A program made the position numbers and the translations under genes. This document shows, piece by piece, positions 9,516-18,747 of a stretch of DNA of 64,000 nucleotides. Below the pieces are notes generated by a model. It made no database searches and was not told the DNA's origin. It saw nothing but the letters and a program-made list of their open reading frames with translations. Numbering within the stretch: the stretch's first letter is position 1; each line of letters starts with the position of its first letter. The stretch spans positions 1,054,001 through 1,118,000 of the forward strand of contig NZ_QYUO01000003.1 in assembly GCF_003591035.1 (NCBI RefSeq), in the 5' to 3' direction. This stretch comes from Noviherbaspirillum saxi. Its GTDB lineage: Bacteria > Pseudomonadota > Gammaproteobacteria > Burkholderiales > Burkholderiaceae_D.

Positions 9516-10352
9516 CCAGGGAACCTGTTCCAGGTTTAATCGCTCTACATCCTTCGAACTCAAGCTTGCAAGGAATACCGAAGGCGACTGTGACATGTTC
9601 ATCGCTTGTCTGTTGGCAACAAAATGCGAACAAAAGCAAGGGTTATTCAGATTCATCGCCTTTTTCATTAGCGCTACGCTTACCTTCGGTTGAGATAAAT
9701 CAATCACTTCACCTGCGTGATAGACGAAATTAAAAATTAACGAATATTCAAAGAACCGTAATGTTCAGTCGTCCGCACATCCCAGCTGTCCTGTTCACGC
9801 CGTCGCCCGAGTCGGTATTGGCAGGCCTTACCGTTTTGAATGGATGGCCCGCGGTGGTGTGCCTGGCACCGGTGGCAGTCGTCACGGCAGTTTGCATATT
9901 CAAGCGTGAAGGCTACGTACGTGGATCGTGCAGATCAGAAGCAGAAGCGCGAAAAGCGATCAAAGATTTTATCGAGGGCCGCTAGCCACTTGCGATAGCT
10001 TGGCTGTCCTGGTATCCCCGGCGTGGTTTGCCGTCCTTGAGTGCATTGAGAAATGTCAATTCAGCTATGAGGTGCGCCTCTATCCTGTAGATGCAGATGC
10101 AACGAGAAGTCACCGTATCAGGTCACCAGGCATGCACGCTTTGTCCTTTGAAATTTTCCGGCAATAGGTGCGTGGGCGGGCGCTTTTTCCGTCTCGTATC
10201 GTCGCTGTATTTTCTTCCGACACGTAGGCAATTAAAGCAATACAGTGTTTTCACACGGTAACGGGCGCTGGTGACAAGTGCAGGATAGCTTGCCGTCTCA
10301 CTCTCCAGGTAATCGTTGCCGATCTGCTTCAACGATAGATAAAGGAGCGACC
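9516..10352. other. Gene-poor region, mostly without recognisable content
   Basis: Between the repeat relic and the peroxiredoxin gene there are about 840 bases. Only a weak small open frame (9761-9985) stands out. An AT-rich stretch around 9715-9765 may hold a promoter. I see no RNA gene or operator. Confidence 0.4.
9761..9985 (+). CDS. Small hypothetical protein with a possible membrane segment
   Basis: This 74-residue frame has a hydrophobic middle (VVCLAPVAVVTAVCIF) and a charged C-terminus (SEAEARKAIKDFIEG) that would form an amphipathic helix. The composition is protein-like, but there is no good ribosome site before the ATG and no family is recognised. It may be real or chance. Confidence 0.3.
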   Translation: MFSRPHIPAVLFTPSPESVLAGLTVLNGWPAVVCLAPVAVVTAVCIFKREGYVRGSCRSEAEARKAIKDFIEGR

Positions 10353-11024
10353 ATGTCATTACGCATCAATGATACTGCGCCCGATTTCAGTGCCATGACC
10401 ACGCAGGGACCGATTAAGCTCCACGAGTGGATCGGCAACAGTTGGGCAATTCTTTTTTCTCATCCAAAGGACTTTACTCCCGTATGCACAACCGAACTTG
10501 GCTATATGGCCAAGATCGAGCCGGAATTTGCGAAGCGCAACTGCAAACTGATCGGCTTGAGCGTCGATCCGGTCGAAAGCCACAAGTTATGGGCCAAGGA
10601 TATCGAAGAAACACAAGGCGCAATGCCGAACTATCCAATCATCGCGGACAGCGATCTCGCCGTTTCCAAGATGTATAACATGCTTCCGGCAGATGAGCCA
10701 GGTACGTCTGAAGGGCGCACCGCCATGACGAATGCGACGGTTCGCTCGGTATTCATGATCAGCCCCGATAAGAAAATCAAGCTGATGCTGACCTATCCGA
10801 TGAGCACTGGCCGCAATTTCGACGAGATTCTGCGCGTGCTCGATTCCATGCAATTGACCATGGAAAGCAAGGTTGCCACCCCGGTCAACTGGAAGCAGGG
10901 GGAGGATGTCATCATTCTGTCGTCGGTGAGCGACGATGAGGCGAAGACTTTGTTTCCTCAAGGATGGACCACGGTGAAGCCTTATCTGCGTACGGTCAAG
11001 CAACCGCAGCGGCAGGGTGGTTAG
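10353..11024 (+). CDS. 1-Cys peroxiredoxin (Prx6 type)
   Basis: The enzyme reduces hydrogen peroxide and organic peroxides in the cytoplasm. The peroxidatic cysteine is C45 in DFTPVCTTELGYM, the signature of the family. The 223-residue length and the C-terminal extension (TPVNWKQGEDVIILSSVSDDEAKTLFPQGW) are typical of the Prx6 branch, which has a single catalytic Cys and an extra dimerisation domain. The start at 10353 is supported by AAGGAG eight bases upstream; the frame is open further upstream but without family support. The gene is followed by a separate GYD-domain gene after about 120 bases. Confidence 0.96.
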   Translation: MSLRINDTAPDFSAMTTQGPIKLHEWIGNSWAILFSHPKDFTPVCTTELGYMAKIEPEFAKRNCKLIGLSVDPVESHKLWAKDIEETQGAMPNYPIIADSDLAVSKMYNMLPADEPGTSEGRTAMTNATVRSVFMISPDKKIKLMLTYPMSTGRNFDEILRVLDSMQLTMESKVATPVNWKQGEDVIILSSVSDDEAKTLFPQGWTTVKPYLRTVKQPQRQGG

Positions 11025-11144
11025 TTTTCCAGCGGAACACGCCGATGTGTACAGCGCATCGGTGCAATCAGTGCCCTGCCATGAGTCCGAGCTATTGGCG
11101 CTCGCGACTTGGTCTGGGCACGATCTTACGATAGGAGGTGCGAC

Positions 11145-11465
11145 ATGGCCAAGTACCTTATCCAGGCCAGCTATGTAGGCGAAGGCGTAAAAGGTTTGCT
11201 GAAAGATGGCGGCACGCAACGGCGTGCCAGCGTCGAGCAGATGTTAAAGTCGGTAGACGGCAAGATGGAATCGTTTTACTTCGCATTCGGCGACAGCGAT
11301 GTGTTTATCGTCGCGGATCTGCCGGACAATGCCACTGCTGCGGCAATTGCCCTTAAAGTCAACGCTGCCGGCATTGTGAGGTGCAAGACTACCGTTCTGA
11401 TGACACCCGATGAAGTCGACGCCGCAACGAAAATGGATGTGACCTATAAGCCGCCCGGCGGCTAG
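11145..11465 (+). CDS. GYD-domain protein (DUF3303-like)
   Basis: The 106-residue protein has the pattern of small alpha/beta ferredoxin-like GYD proteins (MAKYLIQASYVGEGVKGLL, then FYFAFGDSDVFIVADLPDNATAAAIALKVNAAG and a C-terminal TTVLMTPDEVD). The family's function is not established. The start at 11145 has a strong AGGAGGT site eight bases upstream; the longer frame from 11109 has none. The gene ends just before a strong hairpin. Confidence 0.85.
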   Translation: MAKYLIQASYVGEGVKGLLKDGGTQRRASVEQMLKSVDGKMESFYFAFGDSDVFIVADLPDNATAAAIALKVNAAGIVRCKTTVLMTPDEVDAATKMDVTYKPPGG

Positions 11466-11514
11466 AATCGTAGTGGCACGTGTGCGGGCAGGGGCCGCAC
11501 ACTAAATATCTTAA

Positions 11515-11546
11515 TTTCGCCTGCGGCAATGCTGCCGCAGGCGAAA
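11515..11546. terminator. Bidirectional terminator-like hairpin
   Basis: A perfect 14 bp stem (TTTCGCCTGCGGCA / TGCCGCAGGCGAAA) with a four-base loop lies 50 bases after the GYD gene on the plus strand and 65 bases after the small minus-strand frame. The A/T ends of the stem give a short U run on both strands, which suits shared termination of two convergent genes. Confidence 0.65.
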
Positions 11547-11610
11547 ACCGCGTGAATGCGGACACTCCTCATTTAGTCCTGATGCGCATGCGAGCTTTTA
11601 CGACAAGGCT

Positions 11611-11781
11611 CTACGCTTGGCTTGCCGCTTTCGATTCCGCCCCGGAATTGCGTTGGTCATTCTCGGTCAATGCGACACGCAATGCCTCGGCGGCTTCTTC
11701 CAATTCGGCCAAAAGGGCCGCGGACAACAAGCCGACATACAAGCGCGAGTAGAGTGCGCGTTTACGGTTTCTCATATTCAT
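11611..11781 (-). CDS. Small hypothetical protein, 56 residues
   Basis: On the minus strand an ATG at 11781 follows GGAGATGTAAATA (a GGAG ribosome site nine bases away) and opens a 56-residue frame. Its sequence begins MNMRNRKRALYSRLYVGLLS and continues with a likely amphipathic helix (AALLAELEEAAEALRVALTEND) and a polar tail. No family is recognised. A terminator-like hairpin lies downstream (11515-11546). The ribosome site, helical pattern and terminator together make a real small gene plausible. Confidence 0.45.
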   Translation of the reverse strand: MNMRNRKRALYSRLYVGLLSAALLAELEEAAEALRVALTENDQRNSGAESKAASQA

Positions 11782-12082
11782 TATTTACATCTCCAATCAG
11801 CGAATTGATCAGCGCATACAGCCGGCTCCCGGCTCGTTGCCGTTTCACTGTTGACTGTGCATAGCGCAGGAGGACGTCATTATAAGTACATCGCATACTG
11901 CGTGTAGAAATTGTTTTATTCCTGCAATGAGCCGTTGTTCCTTCAGCATCAAGACATCCGTATCGGCGCGAGCATCACGCGAAAAATGCGGATAAAGGGC
12001 AGTATCGTTTCTTTGGCGAAGACACACATGTGGCGACGTGACTTTCCTGCCCGGCGATTGCGGTCCGATGCCGCATCGTTGA

Positions 12083-12817
12083 TCAGTTCGGGCTGACGCG
12101 AGCGGCAAGATCAAGCAACAGGGCGGCGCCATTTCCGCGCCAGGCGCTGCCATGCATGCATGCCAGCGTGGTCGGCTGCAGATCGGACAATCTGGTCAGA
12201 TGCATGCGCGTATCAGGGCTGTGGGCAAAATAATCCATTTGCAATCTGAATGCTTCGCTTGGTTCAAGGATATCGTTTTCCGTCACCGGAGGATGTACGT
12301 GGCCTGGCTGGGTGAACAGATCGCCGCATAGCAGCGTGCGCGTCGTTTCTTAAAAAGCCATCGAGCATTCCCATCCATGCGGCAGGTGCGGTGTTGCGAT
12401 CCAGCGAATACGATGCCGCCCGAGTTCGAGAACTTCGCCATCCGCCATGGCTTTTGCACTCCTGAGGGCAAGGTCGTTGATCGACACCATCGCGGCGACC
12501 TGGCTGCAGACCGGTATCGCGGCTGGCGCACGTTCGAGAAAATCGTTGAGTGAGCCGCACTCATCCGCTTCGACGTGCGAAAAGCCGATGTAGGACAGTT
12601 CTGATACGGGCAGTACCTGTTCGATGGCAGCACATATGCTTGAAAACAATTTGCGCGGCCCTGTGTGATAAAGCATGGGGTAGTCGTCGACAATCAGATA
12701 CTGGTTGAATGAAAATCCTCCTGGAATAACTTCCGGAGGGACAGGCGTAGCAACACGAAAGATGCCATCTGCGATTTCATCAATTGTTGTGCCGGTATTG
12801 GTTTCTCTGGTGTCCAT
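12083..12817 (-). pseudogene. Metallo-beta-lactamase-fold hydrolase split by an in-frame stop codon
   Basis: The reading frame from MDTRETNTG at 12817 runs through an MBL-fold domain resembling flavodiiron (ODP-type) metal-binding domains: GGFSFNQYLIVDDYPMLYHTGPRKLF, FSHVEADECGSLNDF (in place of the HxHxDH loop) and WIATPHLPHGWECSMAF. At 12352-12350 a TAA interrupts the frame. The same frame then continues without shift as EETTRTLL-like sequence (read ETTRTLLCGDLFTQPGHVHPPV) through to TLACMHGSAW and the stop at 12083, giving about 245 codons in all. This looks like a single nonsense mutation in an otherwise intact gene, since the downstream part keeps the conserved CGDLFTQ and MHGS motifs. 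It starts five bases after the upstream TetR gene, so the two form an operon. Confidence 0.75.
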
Positions 12818-12822
12818 CTTGC

Positions 12823-13428
12823 TTACTCGCTTTCTTGGGAAGAAGAAATAAGGAGCTGCAGCGCGTGGACCGCAGCCTGGTTTACAAGCTCGGATTGCTT
12901 CAAGAGTGTAGTGAGTCGATTCCATGACGGGTAATCCAGTACAACCAGTGCCATAGCCGTTACCTCCGGTGGCATTTCCCGTTCTACTGCCTTGTCAATA
13001 AAATCGCGCACCAATCCTTCGACCCGGGTTCGCCCGTACTCGGCCACTTTCGCAAGTTCCGGTAATGCGGCAGCGTCCGCCGCCGTCCAGCGAGACCAGG
13101 GATGAAAGTATTCATACCGTGTATATACCGCCTCTACCAAATGCGACAATTTTCCGGTGAGGCTTGGGGCCGAAAGAATTGCATCCATTTCAATGCCAGG
13201 CGCGGCGGCGGCGACCATCCCGCTACAGGCAGGAATAAGCGTATTTCGATTGGGGAAATGTTTATACACGGTCGGAATCGACACGCCCGCACGATGAGCA
13301 ATGTCTGCATGAGACGTTCCCAATGCACCTTTTTCTGCATGCAGTTGCACGGTGGCCTCAATGATGCGTTTGATGGTTTCCGATTCGGCCTGTTTGCGAA
13401 GAGCATTCCTATATGACCTCGTTGGCAT
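12823..13428 (-). CDS. TetR-family transcriptional regulator
   Basis: The 201-residue protein has an N-terminal helix-turn-helix (RIIEATVQLHAEKGALGTSHADIAHRAGVSIPTVYKHFPNRNTL, about residues 21-64) with the typical VYKHFPN end of the recognition region, and a C-terminal all-helical ligand domain. It is the first gene of a two-gene unit with the MBL-fold gene that now has a stop codon, and probably regulates that unit. An AT-rich imperfect dyad (ATATATTTAATATA) near 13449-13462, just upstream of the start, is a possible operator. The ligand is unknown. Confidence 0.92.
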   Translation of the reverse strand: MPTRSYRNALRKQAESETIKRIIEATVQLHAEKGALGTSHADIAHRAGVSIPTVYKHFPNRNTLIPACSGMVAAAAPGIEMDAILSAPSLTGKLSHLVEAVYTRYEYFHPWSRWTAADAAALPELAKVAEYGRTRVEGLVRDFIDKAVEREMPPEVTAMALVVLDYPSWNRLTTLLKQSELVNQAAVHALQLLISSSQESE

Positions 13429-13583
13429 GTCGAATTCGCATTGAGCATTGATATATTTAATATAGGCGGAGTAAAGTCAAATCGCAAGCATGATCCGGCA
13501 CGGATTCGGCAGCGCCTTGACTGTTATATCGATACGAACGCGCCGTCCAGTGCGGCGCCACTTGCCGGCATGTTGCATCTGCT

Positions 13584-16337
13584 CTACATCATCTTGCTTA
13601 ACGCAGGTGCCAACACTGACTGCCGTTCCGTAGGAGGCATAGGTGGCGCTATATAAAATCCCTGTACTTCGTCGCAATGCAATGCCTTAAGTGAGTGGAC
13701 CTGTTCAAGCGTCTCGACACCTTCCGCCACAACTTTCATGCCTAGAGAATGCGCCATGGTAATAATGGCTTTATAAAAGATCTTGCTGGCCTCGCTCCTC
13801 TCCAGGCGTGCAGTGAACGCTTTATCCACCTTTAATGTATCGAAGTCGAGTTCCTGAAGCTGGGACAAGGACGAATAGCCTGTGCCGAAGTCATCGACCA
13901 GCAGTCTTATTCCCATTCCTTGTATCGCCGTCAGTACGCTCGATACTGCCTCGTTTCCGGCCATCATGACCGATTCGGTCAATTCAATCTCGACAAGCTG
14001 GGCACTGACATCATGTCGCCGAAGTGCCGCAGATAAGGATTCGCCAATGTTTATCTTGGCGAACTGGATCGCGGAGACATTGATGGAAACCGGGACCACC
14101 CGGTGTCCTTGCCGCGTCCAGAACGCAAGCTGGGAGCACACGCTGTCGATAACCTGTTCGCCCAATTCAACAATGAGGCCCGTCTCTTCGGCAAGCGGAA
14201 TGAAGGAACGAGGTTCGACGATTCCCCGGGAAGGGTGCGCCCACCTGACCAACGCCTCCATGCTCGAGGTTTCTCCGGTCGCAAGACTGACCCGGGGCTG
14301 ATAGTAGATGACGAATTGATTGTGTTCTATGGCATGTCTTAGCTCTGCCTCGGCCCGGTACTTTTGCTGTATCGCCTCAAAAAATCGCACATCGAAGTAG
14401 CGGAAATCTCGTTTTCCGCTGGTTTTGACCGCGTACATCGCCATATCCGCATTATTTATCAACGCGTCGGCGTCTTGTCCGTCATCCGGGAAGATGCTGA
14501 TGCCGATTGAAGTGCCGACACTATGAACACCTTGCAGCAGCCGAAAAGGCGCTTCAAAGGAATGAAGGATGCGTTGGGCGACATGCGCGGCGGCGTCCTT
14601 GTCGGATATGTTTTCAGTCACAACAATGAATTCATCGCCGCCGATGCGCACTACATAGTCGTGCGGACGAACGGCTTCCCTTAGTCGCTTTCCAGCATTT
14701 CTCAGCAATTCATCTCCGGCATCATGACCCATCGTGTCGTTGACGGCCTTGAATCCATCGAGATCGATGAACAGAAGGGCAAGCAGGTGGCGCGATGCCT
14801 GGGCGGATGCCAAGGCCTGCGGCAAGTACTGTTTAAGCCAATGCCGGTTCGGCAGTCCGGTAAGGGCGTCTTCATTCCCGATTCTTTCCAGCTCCGCCAC
14901 ATGCGCCTTGGTCGAACTGATGTCCCTCATGGTCACGGCGAGGTCGCCGTCAGGACGGTTTATCAGTACATGTAGCCAGTCGGGGAAAAAGGTGCGATTG
15001 TCCGTCACATCGATTTCTCTTTCGAGATGGCGTTTAACATAGGCAACATGCAGGAGGTCAACAACCTGCTGCACATTTTTTTCATCGAAAAGGGCGAGAA
15101 TATTTTCGCCTACGACTTCTTCGCGGCGATGGCGCATGAGCCGCGCACCTTGTTCATTACAATCAATCACCTTGAAGCTGTTGATTTTTTCTTCGGCATT
15201 CAAGATCGGGCGAATAATGAAAAATCCATCCTTGCCCCGTTCGGTCGCGGTCCGGTAGGTTTCCTGCAATTCCTTGAGTTGTCGCTTTCTCCATGAGAGC
15301 CGCGCATAAAACAATATCGCAACCAGTGTGAGCATGGCAAAAATGATATTCGCCAGAAGTCCGCTTTTGATGGTGCCTGAACGTCTTTCCAGATAAGGTG
15401 CCAGAGCATCATGCTGATCGATACCGGCGACTGCCACCATCGAATAGCGGTCTGTCGCCTGCCATCCTATGTAGCGGGAACGATGATCAGAGAAATAGGG
15501 CGCGCCGGATACCGCGAGGACACCTGCGTCACTCTCCAGTGGCAAGGGAGCCAGAATGGCAGGGGATTGAGGGTTATAGACCCGGTCGCCAACCCGGGTG
15601 ATCCGCACATTGTTGTCGTTGCCGAGAATCGCCAGCAAGCCGTTCGCCCCCAGCGTCAGCTGATCATAACCGGCAATGAAGTACTCGGGAGCGACAGAAA
15701 CAAGAACAATGCCCCCGAAACCGCCGGTGTCCGAGATAAGTTTTCTCGAAAAGTGTACGACAGTCCGCTTGCTGAGAATTCCGTAACGAGGACGGCCTAT
15801 GAATAGCGGGTCGTCCTGAGCATTTTTCTGTGCAAGAAAATATGCCTCTTCGCCAACATTAACCTGGTTTGCAGGTTCGAACGGAAGGGTGCTTGTTACG
15901 CGATCCCCGCCACTATTAATGATACTGACGTAAAAGCTTAATTGCATTGGCAGGGAAGTGGCTGTTCCGAGGCCGGCCAGACTGAATCCGTCTCCAGAAG
16001 TTTTCCACCCGTACCGGATATACATCGTAAGCTGGTCGATCGCTTCAATGGTCCGCGAGACATGGTTGGCATACGATCTGGAGAGGATTTCTGCTTCACG
16101 CATGGCCGCCATTTCCACATGACGCTTTTCATGATCGGCAGCCGACAAGAGATAGAGCCAGGCAACGCCGCTAAGTATCAAAACAGCCAGTGCCCAAAAG
16201 GCGAGGAAGGGAAGACTGTATTGATAAAAGCGTTCCCGATCCAGACCCGCAGGCCAGGGAGCTTGGCTTGGTACGGAACCGTCCGGTGCAGTCACCATGT
16301 AGCCCTCTACGGTGGGAACCAAGAGAACGTCGGGCAT
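13584..16337 (-). CDS. Membrane sensor with PAS, GGDEF and EAL domains (cyclic-di-GMP turnover)
   Basis: The 917-residue protein has a membrane helix at about 42-65, a periplasmic sensor region of about 270 residues, a second helix at about 335-355, a PAS-like segment, a GGDEF domain and an EAL domain. The cyclase motif is intact (RIGGDEF, about residue 565), with an upstream RPHD that fits the inhibitory I-site. The phosphodiesterase motif is also intact (EALVRW, about residue 691, and DDFGTGYSSL). Both activities are therefore possible, and such proteins often act mainly as phosphodiesterases with the GGDEF domain as GTP sensor. The periplasmic part suggests control by an external signal. 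The gene stands alone. Confidence 0.95.
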   Translation of the reverse strand: MPDVLLVPTVEGYMVTAPDGSVPSQAPWPAGLDRERFYQYSLPFLAFWALAVLILSGVAWLYLLSAADHEKRHVEMAAMREAEILSRSYANHVSRTIEAIDQLTMYIRYGWKTSGDGFSLAGLGTATSLPMQLSFYVSIINSGGDRVTSTLPFEPANQVNVGEEAYFLAQKNAQDDPLFIGRPRYGILSKRTVVHFSRKLISDTGGFGGIVLVSVAPEYFIAGYDQLTLGANGLLAILGNDNNVRITRVGDRVYNPQSPAILAPLPLESDAGVLAVSGAPYFSDHRSRYIGWQATDRYSMVAVAGIDQHDALAPYLERRSGTIKSGLLANIIFAMLTLVAILFYARLSWRKRQLKELQETYRTATERGKDGFFIIRPILNAEEKINSFKVIDCNEQGARLMRHRREEVVGENILALFDEKNVQQVVDLLHVAYVKRHLEREIDVTDNRTFFPDWLHVLINRPDGDLAVTMRDISSTKAHVAELERIGNEDALTGLPNRHWLKQYLPQALASAQASRHLLALLFIDLDGFKAVNDTMGHDAGDELLRNAGKRLREAVRPHDYVVRIGGDEFIVVTENISDKDAAAHVAQRILHSFEAPFRLLQGVHSVGTSIGISIFPDDGQDADALINNADMAMYAVKTSGKRDFRYFDVRFFEAIQQKYRAEAELRHAIEHNQFVIYYQPRVSLATGETSSMEALVRWAHPSRGIVEPRSFIPLAEETGLIVELGEQVIDSVCSQLAFWTRQGHRVVPVSINVSAIQFAKINIGESLSAALRRHDVSAQLVEIELTESVMMAGNEAVSSVLTAIQGMGIRLLVDDFGTGYSSLSQLQELDFDTLKVDKAFTARLERSEASKIFYKAIITMAHSLGMKVVAEGVETLEQVHSLKALHCDEVQGFYIAPPMPPTERQSVLAPALSKMM

Positions 16338-16661
16338 ATATTCGGGATGTCCGGCAATCCACTATGCCTTGAAGAGTGTCAGCCTTGTATTTTAGATGCT
16401 TGCACGCAGAGGGAATTGACCTAGCAAGAAGTAGGTGCGGGAAAATGAAATGCGGCTGTCCGTCATTCGATCTGTTCGTCATCAATACTGTCTGACCGCG
16501 ACATCGCTCAGTCAGCGATTCGATATCGCAACTATTCGCAACTATTGACGGATCTCGGGTTGCAGATCGATTTTTCTATACGTGTGAATCAGCGATGCGA
16601 GAATAAAAGTACGAGCCAGCCGGACTGGGCTCACACCATGCTTGAATGAAAGGCTGTGCAT
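16338..16661. other. Intergenic region between divergent genes
   Basis: About 320 bases lie between the GGDEF-EAL gene and the dodecin gene. A short tandem repeat (GCAACTATT twice near 16528-16548) is the only pattern noticed. The open frame on the opposite strand here is a shadow of the dodecin gene. Confidence 0.4.
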
Positions 16662-16871
16662 ATGTCTGCCCATACCTATAAGTTGGTCGAACTCGTCGGG
16701 TCGTCGCCGGACGGCTCGGATGAAGCAATCCGGAATGCGATTGCTAAAGCATCGCGGACCATCAAGCACCTCGACTGGTTCGAAGTAACCGAAACGCGAG
16801 GACACATCGTCGACGGCAAGGTCGCCCATTTTCAGGTGACGCTCAAGGCAGGTTTCCGCATAGAAGAATAA
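16662..16871 (+). CDS. Dodecin flavin-binding protein
   Basis: Dodecin forms a hollow dodecamer that stores and quenches flavins. The 69-residue protein fits exactly: [45 protein letters not shown] contains the conserved Trp that stacks on the flavin (DWFEV), and [15 protein letters not shown] has the Gln that contacts it. The start at 16662 (MSAHTYK) is preferred over 16656 because it matches the family; GAAAGG lies upstream. It is monocistronic. Confidence 0.95.
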   Translation: MSAHTYKLVELVGSSPDGSDEAIRNAIAKASRTIKHLDWFEVTETRGHIVDGKVAHFQVTLKAGFRIEE

Positions 16872-17217
16872 GCTTGCCGTCGCCTGGACGCGGTCAGCTT
16901 CAGGTAGCGGACTGAAGAATGGCGCAGGCGCATTGCATACCAATTTTCGACATGGCTGTCGTATCAAGCCGACGGCTGTCGGCGTGTTCCTTCTCGCCAT
17001 AAAATTATCCGACCGCACAGCGCTGCACATCGCAAGATTTATTGCGAAATTGACATTCTTTCTCGCTCGTCGACGCAGCTTTCTTTTGTCCGAATGGGCC
17101 ATCGACTTCCTTGTTTAAATGTCATCGCAAGCTGAAGTGTTGTTTTGCTCATGCGTCCAATTCCGCGACGGGCAATAGATTGTTAGAATGCCCTCCGTTG
17201 CGGATTGGAACGTTTTT
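16872..17217. other. Intergenic region
   Basis: About 345 bases between the dodecin and carbonic anhydrase genes. I recognise no gene, RNA or operator in it. The stretch just before 17218 (TTGTTAGAATG) is a possible promoter for the carbonic anhydrase gene. Confidence 0.35.
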
Positions 17218-18177
17218 ATGGACTCAGGAAGCAGAAAAACTTCAAGCCTTGTTTTTTCCCTGTTTTATTTTTGTGCCGCTGGCGCTTTTGCCGACACAGA
17301 CAAAGCTGCCGGCGCAGTCGCGCGCGCGGCCGAACTTGCCGCTATCCGTGCAAAGCACGATAAGCTTGAACGCGAAGTCGCTGCAACCTTACGGCTGCGC
17401 CAGGAAGAATTGCGCAAGGAAAGAGGGGTAAAAACAAGCGATTCCGGTTTCAGGGACACGGGTTCAAATGCATCCTACGGAGCAAAGACCCATCTGCAAC
17501 ACGCCAGCCATTGGGCCTACGAAGGCGAAACCGGGCCCACGCGATGGGGAAAGCTGAATCCCGCATGGGCCAAGTGCGATAGCGGTACGCGACAATCGCC
17601 AATTGACATACGCGACGGCATCCAGGTCGACCTTGAACCTGTCGCGTTCGACTACAAAATGTCGTCGTTCAATGTGCTGGACAATGGCCATACCATTCAG
17701 GTAAATGTCGGTGCAGGTAATCGGATCACCCTCACAGGCCGTACGTACGAGCTGGTCCAGTTTCATTTTCATCGACCTTCCGAAGAAAAAGTGGACGGCC
17801 GAGGCTTTGAAATGGTGGCGCACCTGGTGCACAAGGATGACGAGGGGCGCATCGCCGTGGTCGCTGTCCTGATCGAAAGCGGCAATCCGCACGGATTGAT
17901 TCAGACCGTATGGAATAACCTCCCGTTGGAAAAGCTCGATCCGCTGGTTCCCGGCATCTCGTTCGATGTGAATCAACTGCTGCCTCAGCGGCGCGAATAC
18001 TATACCTATATGGGATCGCTGACGACTCCTCCCTGTAACGAGGGTGTGCTATGGATTGTCCTGAAAGAGCCGATACAAGTCTCCAGGCAGCAGATCGCGA
18101 TTTTCGCCCGTCTATACTCGATGAATGCTCGGCCGGTGCAGGCAAGCTCCGGACGTCTGATCAAGGAGTCCAACTGA
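17218..18177 (+). CDS. Alpha-class carbonic anhydrase, secreted, with a charged N-terminal helical extension
   Basis: The enzyme interconverts CO2 and bicarbonate in the periplasm. A signal peptide ([25 protein letters not shown]) is followed by about 55 residues of likely coiled coil ([32 protein letters not shown]), then the catalytic domain. The zinc ligands are visible: H183 and H185 in QFHFHRPSE and H202 in MVAHLVHKD. Other family marks are [28 protein letters not shown] and a late [10 protein letters not shown]. Residues after the second His read PSEEK rather than the usual PSEH, so the gatekeeper His is altered. The coiled-coil insert is unusual for this family and may drive oligomerisation. 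The next gene starts one base after the stop. Confidence 0.93.
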   Translation: MDSGSRKTSSLVFSLFYFCAAGAFADTDKAAGAVARAAELAAIRAKHDKLEREVAATLRLRQEELRKERGVKTSDSGFRDTGSNASYGAKTHLQHASHWAYEGETGPTRWGKLNPAWAKCDSGTRQSPIDIRDGIQVDLEPVAFDYKMSSFNVLDNGHTIQVNVGAGNRITLTGRTYELVQFHFHRPSEEKVDGRGFEMVAHLVHKDDEGRIAVVAVLIESGNPHGLIQTVWNNLPLEKLDPLVPGISFDVNQLLPQRREYYTYMGSLTTPPCNEGVLWIVLKEPIQVSRQQIAIFARLYSMNARPVQASSGRLIKESN

Positions 18178-18178
18178 C

Positions 18179-18601
18179 TTGAGCGACCCTCATCACTTGC
18201 AGCGGTTTATTCTTGCGCAAGACCCGGTCTACGAGATGGCGTGTGAAGAACTGCGCCAGGGGTACAAGCGGACACACTGGATGTGGTTCATTTTTCCCCA
18301 GCTGGCGGGGCTGGGCCATAGCGAAATGGCCAGGCGATATGCGATCGCGTCGATCGACGAGGCGCATGCTTATCTTGGTCATCCGGTACTGGGATCGAGG
18401 CTCCGGGAGTGTTGCCGCATCGTGCTTGGACTGAGTGGAAGATCGGCAAACGAGATATTCGGGTATCCGGACGATATGAAATTCCATTCGTCGTTGACCT
18501 TGTTTTCACACGTCACAGAAGAGGGTGATGTATTTGACGCGTGTCTTGCGAAATATTTTGATGGCGAACCGGATCAACAGACTCTCAACGGCCTTCAATA
18601 A
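18179..18601 (+). CDS. DUF1810 family protein
   Basis: The 140-residue protein matches the DUF1810 family: LQRFILAQDPVYEMACEELRQGYKRTHWMWFIFPQLAGLGHSEMARRYAIASIDEAHAYLGHPVLGSRL, with the conserved HWMWFIFPQ. The family's role is unknown; it is a small helical protein. The start is a TTG at 18179, one base after the carbonic anhydrase stop, with AAGGAG inside the end of the upstream gene. Translation is therefore coupled to the carbonic anhydrase gene, an unusual partnership. Confidence 0.9.
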   Translation: MSDPHHLQRFILAQDPVYEMACEELRQGYKRTHWMWFIFPQLAGLGHSEMARRYAIASIDEAHAYLGHPVLGSRLRECCRIVLGLSGRSANEIFGYPDDMKFHSSLTLFSHVTEEGDVFDACLAKYFDGEPDQQTLNGLQ

Positions 18602-18747
18602 GCCATAGATGAGATATGAGATGTCACCGAAACGGACGATGGAGCTCACATCGCCCGGAATCCTTATTCAGCGCGGAGCATTGCTAATCCCGGCCAAGCA
18701 ATAAGGGCCTGCTACCAATCATGGTATCGACCGGGAATTCAACTCAA

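Noticed and set aside
16542..17102. Minus-strand open frame of 186 residues
   Set aside because: It overlaps the dodecin gene, which is certain, and has no family resemblance.
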